Made by a program: the position numbers and the translations under genes
In this document: one piece after another, positions 13,388-18,898 of the stretch
Numbering within the stretch: the stretch's first letter is position 1
Layout of the letters: each line of letters begins with the position of its first letter
The notes under the pieces: model-generated
What the model was told of the DNA's origin: nothing
Seen by the model: the letters and a program-made list of their open reading frames with translations, nothing else
Database searches by the model: none
NCBI GenBank assembly: GCA_016205905.1
Contig: JACQSP010000013.1
Span: 1 to 18,898 of the forward strand
DNA from: Candidatus Woesearchaeota archaeon
GTDB lineage: Archaea > Nanobdellota > Nanobdellia > Woesearchaeales > DSVV01
Direction: 5' to 3'
Length of the DNA: 18,898 bases

Positions 13388-14398
13388 CTATTCCCAACCA
13401 GTATTTTGTTCTTGGCCAGTATAAAATGGGTTTATAACCTCAATTTGTTTGCTTATTGAAGTGCTATAACCATAATTAAGTACAATTTCCATTTCAGTTG
13501 TGTACGAATAGGTTCCAACCCCTTTTGGAAGATAACATAATGCAACACCTTTCCCGTCAATTAATTTTACCCTGCCATTATTTGTACATTCTGCATAGCC
13601 TAAAGCAGATATTCTTGCTTCTATCACAAGCTCGTCTATATCTGTTAACCCAATATTAGTTGGACAGTCATTAAGATGGTCTTCTTTGATAATTATGCCT
13701 TTGCCGACGTTAGTAATATGTATCAAAAATTGTAACTGCTCATTGCTCATGCTTGGCTCAATATAAGTTACTGCAACTGGTGCTCCTTGTGTTGACAAAG
13801 AAGTTGGCTCAATCCTGCATGTTGATGTGCCTTTAACATATTCGTCCATATTAGGAATAATACAAACAGGCAAGGTTGCTTTGGTTTGATAATTATAACA
13901 AGCGCTAATCATAATATTTGTTTTGTAAGAAGAGCCATAAGGCACTTTTAATGGCTGCAGTTCTTCTATCTTGATAATCTTTGATTCGCCGTCAGTATAC
14001 TGATTTTTGGCTAAAAGCAAAGGCAGCTCTTTTTTTTGCTCGCTAAAAAATATTGCTGATGGATCATAACCACTTATGGCAATATAGCCCATTGGCTCGT
14101 CATATCTGCCCTGATTGCTTATTTCAAGCACTAAGTTAAGGTTTTGGCCTTGTATAAACCTGTCTCCTTTACTGACGTCTAACATTTCAACTCGAATGCC
14201 TTCTGTACCAGTACTGTAATCTTTTGAGTATTGGCTTGAACAGGAGACTAAAAACAACAAAAACGAGAAGAGTAATAAAATAAACAGATAATTACTTAAA
14301 CGAACTAATTTGTTATTATTAAAGAATATTATTTTATTATTTAACAAGTTATTATTAGTGCTATTGTTTATTTTATTATTAGTTTTATTACTCATCAT
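13388..14398 (-). CDS. Lipoprotein with paired beta-type ectodomain, second paralog, Asn-rich leader
   Basis: 337 residues from the ATG at 14398; a GTG at 14407 is an alternative. Before the signal helix lies an unusually long, Asn-rich, basic n-region (about residues 3-35, some 14 Asn), then a hydrophobic helix and lipobox LFLVSC with Cys53. The ectodomain has LEISNQGRYDEP, ISACYNYQTKATLPVCIIP, a Cys followed by STQGAPVAVTYIEP, IHITNVGKGIIIKEDH and a final LNYGYSTSISKQIEV strand. These align almost motif by motif with the gene just upstream, whose stop is 12 bases from this ATG, so they form one operon. No enzyme motif is visible. Confidence 0.75.
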   Translation of the reverse strand: MMSNKTNNKINNSTNNNLLNNKIIFFNNNKLVRLSNYLFILLLFSFLLFLVSCSSQYSKDYSTGTEGIRVEMLDVSKGDRFIQGQNLNLVLEISNQGRYDEPMGYIAISGYDPSAIFFSEQKKELPLLLAKNQYTDGESKIIKIEELQPLKVPYGSSYKTNIMISACYNYQTKATLPVCIIPNMDEYVKGTSTCRIEPTSLSTQGAPVAVTYIEPSMSNEQLQFLIHITNVGKGIIIKEDHLNDCPTNIGLTDIDELVIEARISALGYAECTNNGRVKLIDGKGVALCYLPKGVGTYSYTTEMEIVLNYGYSTSISKQIEVINPFYTGQEQNTGWE

Positions 14399-14410
14399 TT
14401 TAACCACTTT

Positions 14411-15475
14411 TTAGCCATAAGTGCCAAACCGCTTTATTTTTATCTGCTGGGATTTGGATAATGTATAGCCATAATCAACAACTATTTTCATTTGTGTTGA
14501 TATTGTGCCAATATCTGCAGTAATTGGCTGTTTAGTAACACATTTTATTTCAGCCATTCTATTTTTCAGCTTTGTTTCTTTCTGTTTATTTGAAAATGTA
14601 CATTCAATATTACTGTTCTCGTCGTCTCTGTCAAATTTGTATACACCATTCAAAAATTCAACACTTTTCAAATGAACAACATTAAATGCGTTAGATGGTA
14701 AATGGGATGAAGTGCAGACTTTGTCAACCATATCTTTGTGTATAACTTCGCCGTTTCCGACATTTTGTACTGTGATAATAAACATTGGCCTGACTGAATT
14801 TTCTCCTTCTGACAACATCTGTGTTTCAATTTTTGTGATTGCGAGTGGAGCGCCTTGTCCTGAGAAACTTTTGCTCTCGACTTTGCATGGTTTTTCAATC
14901 ACACCCAATTCATAAAAAAACGGGTCAATACATACTTCTGTAATCAGATCTGTTTTGTATTGGTAACATGCGCTTATTCCTATGTTTGAAGTGTGCTCAA
15001 AACTCTGCTTGTCAATTGGTCTTGTAAGAACATAATATTCTATTAATTCAAAATCACCGGGTGGATTGGCCATTGACCTGCCTTTTAATTGCTGTTCTTG
15101 TAAACTTTCACCAAGCATTCTTATAGTGTCTGCCCCGTCTGAGCATTGTTTTGCTCCAGGATCTGAAAGACACATGTAATCCTTTTCAAGATTTATGTTC
15201 ACATAACCTTGTCCAGGAAGAATGTCATATGCACCTTTATTAAATATGTTCACAGCCAATTTAAATGCAGTATCTTCATAAATTTCAGGCATTAAACCAA
15301 TAATATCAAAATCTACACCATTTGTTCCCTTATGAAATTCTATATCCAACACATGTTTCTCGTCGCCATAGCCACCACTGCATGCAGTTAACACTGTGAA
15401 GATTAAAATAAGCAGCAATATTATCAGTCTCGTGTATATCAATTTAGTGTATAACTTTCTTGGCATTGTCAGCAT
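14411..15475 (-). CDS. Lipoprotein with paired beta-type ectodomain, first paralog
   Basis: 354 residues from the ATG at 15475. The frame opens further upstream at 15511, but that ATG lies inside the preceding gene without a ribosome-binding site, whereas AAAAAAGGT lies just before 15475. Signal helix and lipobox VLTAC place the lipid on Cys32. Ectodomain motifs are VNIFNKGAYDILPG, ISACYQYKTDLITEVCIDP, a Cys followed by SGQGAPLAITKIE, ITVQNVGNGEVIHKD, and a closing VDYGYTLSKSQQIKI strand. The pattern suggests two immunoglobulin-like beta domains, possibly with a disulfide. It is in an operon between the large membrane protein and the second lipoprotein. Confidence 0.75.
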   Translation of the reverse strand: MLTMPRKLYTKLIYTRLIILLLILIFTVLTACSGGYGDEKHVLDIEFHKGTNGVDFDIIGLMPEIYEDTAFKLAVNIFNKGAYDILPGQGYVNINLEKDYMCLSDPGAKQCSDGADTIRMLGESLQEQQLKGRSMANPPGDFELIEYYVLTRPIDKQSFEHTSNIGISACYQYKTDLITEVCIDPFFYELGVIEKPCKVESKSFSGQGAPLAITKIETQMLSEGENSVRPMFIITVQNVGNGEVIHKDMVDKVCTSSHLPSNAFNVVHLKSVEFLNGVYKFDRDDENSNIECTFSNKQKETKLKNRMAEIKCVTKQPITADIGTISTQMKIVVDYGYTLSKSQQIKIKRFGTYG

Positions 15476-15488
15476 GTTTTTACCTTTT

Positions 15489-18400
15489 TTATTTAGGATT
15501 GAATTCAACATATCCTTTAAAATAATTTGTTCCTGATGCTAATTCATAAATCTTGACTTGGGGAATATTTGAGCATGATGAAGAGGTTTTAACATTAAGA
15601 GCACAAAACTTTTTACTATTACCATCATACAATTCTAATGTTTTTGATGGTGCATTGTAATCTCCATAAACAACCACCCCTTCATTGTCCTGCCAGATCA
15701 TTTGCTTAGACTTTAATAAAGAATCATAGCTTAAATCAACTAAAACTCTGGTCATATCGAAGTATTGCATTTCAAATACAAATTCAGTATTGTCTGAATT
15801 TTTTGATTTAAGCGCGACCCTGATAAACGGGTAGCTGGAATCGTGATACCAAGTTGAATCTAATAATTGGCTTTTGTATATGTTAAACGTTTTTGTGAGG
15901 AACTCTTTATTATTATTGTTGTTATTGTTGTTGTTATCGCTATTATATTTATTACTCTTTGTAACTTTGAGGGTAACAAGATTATGCTCGCTGTTTGGCT
16001 TTATGCTTTTAGTAATCTTAACACCATAACCATTCTTTTCAATACCCTGCTCAATCTCGTCTGTGGTTTGTGTTACTTTTATGCTTTTAGAAATCCAAAA
16101 ATTATTGGTATTAATCTCTTCTAATTCTTTGACTGTATTAAACCCAGATTGTATCTCTGGTTTCTTGCAATATTCTTTGTAACTGCCAATATTAAGCAGG
16201 AAACTGTGATAAGTTTTGTAGAAGGGATTTGTTTCACACAAGTACGGTTTCTCGCCGATGCAGGAAGATTGCACACTATTTACTGTATCTGTTGTATCTG
16301 ATAATGGGATAACAGCATCGTAAGTTAATTTGTCATTTTTGAGGGTATCTGTAAATACAACAACTGCGTCCTGATTGTCAACACTAGGGATATTTTGTGT
16401 AAGTGTTTGGATTTCTAAATATTCTGTATCTTTGGATTTAATATCATTCCATAATTGAATGCCGTATTGAATGTTAGTATCAGCGTCGAAGATATTAGAG
16501 TTTTGTTCACCAAACTTTTTTGCAATTGCATTTGCTATATCTGGGCTTAAGCCAAGCAGGCCTTTTCTGTTATTAGCATTAAAGTAAGGATCGCCTCCGC
16601 TTGTAGCTGCGATTAAAGCAAAAATCGTACATTGCTCTTCAGGAGACTGCGAAAACTTAATAATGGAACTCCAGCTTTTTTGTGCTATTGATTGAAATGC
16701 ATCTTCTGAATCAATTTGGCCAATATTATTATGCTGTACAAAGCTTGAACCATAACTGTCAAGAATTTTTTTAACCTTGACAGAAGTTGTTTTTTCTATT
16801 TCATAATCATATCTTGTTCTTGCCCTGAAATAAATAGGGGTAATTGGCGCAGTTCCTAACAGTTTTTCAGGATCACTAACACTGAATTTGCAGCTGAATG
16901 TTTTATAAGTTTTTATGTTTTCTAAACCTTTGCCGACAGCACTTGTCTGCAATGAGTAACCAACAAACCCGTCAAACTCTTTCGCGCAGGTTTCAGTCAC
17001 ACAGCTAACTACCTCTGTATTCTTTTTCGCAAGTTCAACGCTTTGAGGTTCATATCTGTCAAAATCAGAAGATAATTTTTCTGCACATTCAATGAATGGT
17101 TTGCTGCTGTGTGAAACATAATCATTAACACAGTTATTTAGATTATTTTTATCAGCATAAACAGTGAACGGGTGGCTGCATGTGTCAAACAATATTTCCA
17201 TTGAATTTGGAACTTCTATTATGACCTGGTTTATTCTTTTAATCTTGCCTTTCCAGCCATAATTATTGTCAACAGTAACGCCTATCCTTACAAGATTCTC
17301 TGCAGTACTGCTGAGATCACCAACACTTAAACTACCCATTCCAGACACACCAACACCGAGCGGCGGTTTTTTAGTGCCGATACCCAGCATCACAGGTCCA
17401 TTCGTAAACACGGCAGTTGGATTTTTGTCTTTGATTCCAAACTCATCCAATGGATCTATGCCCATTCTTGTTAAGCTTCTTAATCTGTCTTGGTACATAA
17501 AATAAGTCTTCAGGTAAGCCATGGTTTCAAAATTAAAGCTTGCGGTTAATACAACTTGGTTGGATTGTTTGATAATTTCTGGCTCTTCAATTGCTGGTGG
17601 GAATCTGCAGTCAACATCCTGCTCACCCATGTCAAAGATTGTGTATTCTTTTTCAGGGCCAATATCACCTTCGACAAATTTTTGGTTATATTCTGTTTTA
17701 TAGCCTAAATAACATCCTGGCCTGATAATTATACCATCATCAAGTGTTCTTGCTTTAATTATTCCAAAAACATTTATTTGTTCGTCAGGTTCAAATTCAT
17801 AGCCAGCTGCTTTAACTTCTTCTATTGTAACGCCCAATGGCTCGCCTTTAGATTGTTCTATCCTTCCAGCATAATAATCACCACCTGTCGCCATTTCTAT
17901 TCTTTGCTGCCAAAAAAGCTTGATGTTGAATATAGATTTGGCTATGGTTGAAGCAATATTTTTCCAGAATTCTGTGGATTTTTCAACAACTAATTTTAAG
18001 TTGTCTGAATGCGCCTGTGTCAGCATTAATCCTTTTTCTTCAATTCCCATTTGGGAAATATAAACAGAAGAGAATAAAACGCCTAACCAGAATAAAATAA
18101 TTGCTAAGATAAGTAAAATACTTATTCTGGTTCTTGCTTTGCTTCTTACAAGAACAGCATAATAAAACCACCATGGTGTGAAAAATGGGTTGAAGACATA
18201 ACCATATAAAATACCATTTCCTATTTGATAAAAATGCGCGCCAAAAAAGTCCCATGTTAAATAAAGAGATACTACTACAAACAACTCTTTTATGCTTTCT
18301 GTCTTTTCTTCGTCAGGAATAAATGCAAAATAAACAATAATCGCCAAAACAAAATTAATAAATAATTTTGTCCATAAATTGGTTATTTGAACTAAAATAA

Positions 18401-18755
18401 GAAAATGAAACAATAAAGAAAACAAAATAAACAGATTAATTCGCCATTTGATAGAAGATTCAGTAGAATGAAATGATGGTGCTTCCCTGTTCCTGTTTCC
18501 CTTGAAAAGACCAGCTAACAAACCGCTGCTTGTTGCTGCCATTTCTTTGGTTTTATTAAACGCCTTTTTTGCAGCAGTTTTATATGGAGATAATGCCTCG
18601 AGCTCTTCTCTTTCTTTTTCACTAATTTCTGCTTCCTTCTCTTTTTCCTTAAGCTCCTTTCTTCGCAGATTATTCTCTTCTCTTTCCTGTTTCCAAGAGC
18701 CATATCTATCAGATAAATCACTATTTTTCTCTTTTACCCAATCTTTAATAGCCAT
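15489..18755 (-). CDS. Large multi-domain membrane protein with degenerate lysozyme-like segment
   Basis: 1088 residues from the ATG at 18755 (an adjacent ATG is at 18758; AAGAGG fits the inner one better). About 20-58 is a highly charged coiled coil. About 103-236 holds four or five membrane helices. Residues about 395-665 appear to carry the beta-type ectodomain plan of the three lipoproteins downstream, ending in ARTRYDYEIEKTTSVKVKK. About 690-775 resembles SLT/lysozyme-fold transglycosylases: IFALIAATSGGDPYF, KGLLGLSPDIANAIAKKFG, then NIFDADTNIQYGIQLW. The catalytic Glu of the usual Glu-Ser-Gly is Thr718, so it is probably not an active muramidase. A nine-Asn run is at 941-949, then a C-terminal domain. 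It is the lead gene of the surface cluster and probably its membrane scaffold; function is unproven. Confidence 0.72.
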   Translation of the reverse strand: MAIKDWVKEKNSDLSDRYGSWKQEREENNLRRKELKEKEKEAEISEKEREELEALSPYKTAAKKAFNKTKEMAATSSGLLAGLFKGNRNREAPSFHSTESSIKWRINLFILFSLLFHFLILVQITNLWTKLFINFVLAIIVYFAFIPDEEKTESIKELFVVVSLYLTWDFFGAHFYQIGNGILYGYVFNPFFTPWWFYYAVLVRSKARTRISILLILAIILFWLGVLFSSVYISQMGIEEKGLMLTQAHSDNLKLVVEKSTEFWKNIASTIAKSIFNIKLFWQQRIEMATGGDYYAGRIEQSKGEPLGVTIEEVKAAGYEFEPDEQINVFGIIKARTLDDGIIIRPGCYLGYKTEYNQKFVEGDIGPEKEYTIFDMGEQDVDCRFPPAIEEPEIIKQSNQVVLTASFNFETMAYLKTYFMYQDRLRSLTRMGIDPLDEFGIKDKNPTAVFTNGPVMLGIGTKKPPLGVGVSGMGSLSVGDLSSTAENLVRIGVTVDNNYGWKGKIKRINQVIIEVPNSMEILFDTCSHPFTVYADKNNLNNCVNDYVSHSSKPFIECAEKLSSDFDRYEPQSVELAKKNTEVVSCVTETCAKEFDGFVGYSLQTSAVGKGLENIKTYKTFSCKFSVSDPEKLLGTAPITPIYFRARTRYDYEIEKTTSVKVKKILDSYGSSFVQHNNIGQIDSEDAFQSIAQKSWSSIIKFSQSPEEQCTIFALIAATSGGDPYFNANNRKGLLGLSPDIANAIAKKFGEQNSNIFDADTNIQYGIQLWNDIKSKDTEYLEIQTLTQNIPSVDNQDAVVVFTDTLKNDKLTYDAVIPLSDTTDTVNSVQSSCIGEKPYLCETNPFYKTYHSFLLNIGSYKEYCKKPEIQSGFNTVKELEEINTNNFWISKSIKVTQTTDEIEQGIEKNGYGVKITKSIKPNSEHNLVTLKVTKSNKYNSDNNNNNNNNNKEFLTKTFNIYKSQLLDSTWYHDSSYPFIRVALKSKNSDNTEFVFEMQYFDMTRVLVDLSYDSLLKSKQMIWQDNEGVVVYGDYNAPSKTLELYDGNSKKFCALNVKTSSSCSNIPQVKIYELASGTNYFKGYVEFNPK

Positions 18756-18805
18756 CATCTGCCTCTTTTAAAGTGTTTGACTTTGCGTGATCTTAATTGT
18801 GATTA

Positions 18806-18893
18806 TATAGTAAGTGACCTAAATAATTATACAAATCGTGTCACTTACTATATTTGTCGGACATAACAAATGTATAAATATTTATGTCCGACA
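18806..18893. repeat. Family B hairpin array B3, at least two hairpins, continuing off the window
   Basis: (1) 18806-18818/18840-18852, perfect 13-bp alpha arms TATAGTAAGTGAC identical to B1 hairpin 1, with a 21-nt loop. (2) 18855-18866/18882-18893, perfect 12-bp arms TGTCGGACATAA, 15-nt loop. The spacing between them is two bases. The array lies upstream of the large membrane protein. The outward-reading alpha arm gives ACTATATAATC on the minus strand, about 50 nt before its ATG, and could supply its TATA box. Confidence 0.82.
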
Positions 18894-18898
18894 TTATA

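Noticed and set aside
15476..15511. ATG at 15511 as start of the first lipoprotein, overlapping the large gene
   Set aside because: No ribosome-binding site precedes it, whereas the ATG at 15475 has AAGGT just upstream and gives a normal signal peptide.
16431..16691. Active lytic transglycosylase
   Set aside because: The catalytic Glu position is Thr and the host is archaeal, so only a fold resemblance is claimed.
1..18898. tRNA, rRNA or known riboswitch
   Set aside because: No cloverleaf with TTCGA-type loop, rRNA core motif or recognised aptamer was seen in the gaps; the structured gaps are accounted for by families A and B.

Overview
The window is archaeal and AT-rich. It encodes a proteasome-activating nucleotidase with its N-terminal coiled coil, an archaeal clamp-loader small subunit (RfcS), an archaeal/eukaryal-type tyrosyl-tRNA synthetase, a pilin-like protein with a class III signal peptide, and AT-rich TATA boxes 25-30 nt ahead of several ATGs. 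The small PRC-barrel protein, the short phosphohistidine-domain protein and the many compact membrane proteins of unknown function suggest a DPANN lineage (Woesearchaeota/Pacearchaeota-like). That lineage is an inference; no rRNA or tRNA gene was found to fix it.

Layout. 1-1806 (+): four small membrane genes, namely a two-helix protein ending in a DUF504/MJ1316-like domain, two paralogous three-helix proteins and a short pilin-like protein. 2062-4439 (-): PAN and an M24 metallopeptidase. 4527-4823 (+): a small membrane protein. 5155-7019 (-): tyrS followed by a short-chain dehydrogenase. 7129-9006 (+): a PEP-synthase-like phosphohistidine protein and a PRC-barrel protein. 9368-11757 (+): an APC permease and rfcS. 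12239-18755 (-): a four-gene cell-surface cluster with a 1088-residue membrane protein and three lipoproteins. The lipoproteins clearly share one ectodomain plan, and the large protein appears to carry it too. The large protein also has a lysozyme-like (SLT-type) segment in which the usual catalytic Glu position is Thr.

The least expected content is between the genes. Family A (copies at 1-99, 1833-2031, 9095-9259, 12017-12208) has conserved outer boxes around a central long hairpin whose sequence differs completely in each copy and is built from short reiterated units. All copies lie in the same orientation, and the three whose upstream neighbour is visible directly follow a plus-strand gene. 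Family B consists of tandem, almost gapless runs of perfect or near-perfect hairpins: six at 4819-5053, four at 11821-12004, and at least two at 18806-18893, running off the window. Individual hairpin types recur between arrays, fall into discrete size classes (about 23-26, 39-40 and 47-48 nt), and one recurs in inverted orientation with its loop conserved. No transposase, reverse transcriptase or Cas gene is present.

Gene starts fall into two apparent groups. PAN, the M24 peptidase, tyrS and rfcS have a TATA box only 25-30 nt before the ATG and little or no leader. Most small membrane genes, the PRC-barrel gene and the phosphohistidine gene have Shine-Dalgarno sites and a TATA candidate about 75-90 nt upstream. 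Five computed starts (non-ATG or poorly placed) were moved to nearby ATGs on this basis; two more were moved by choosing between adjacent starts.
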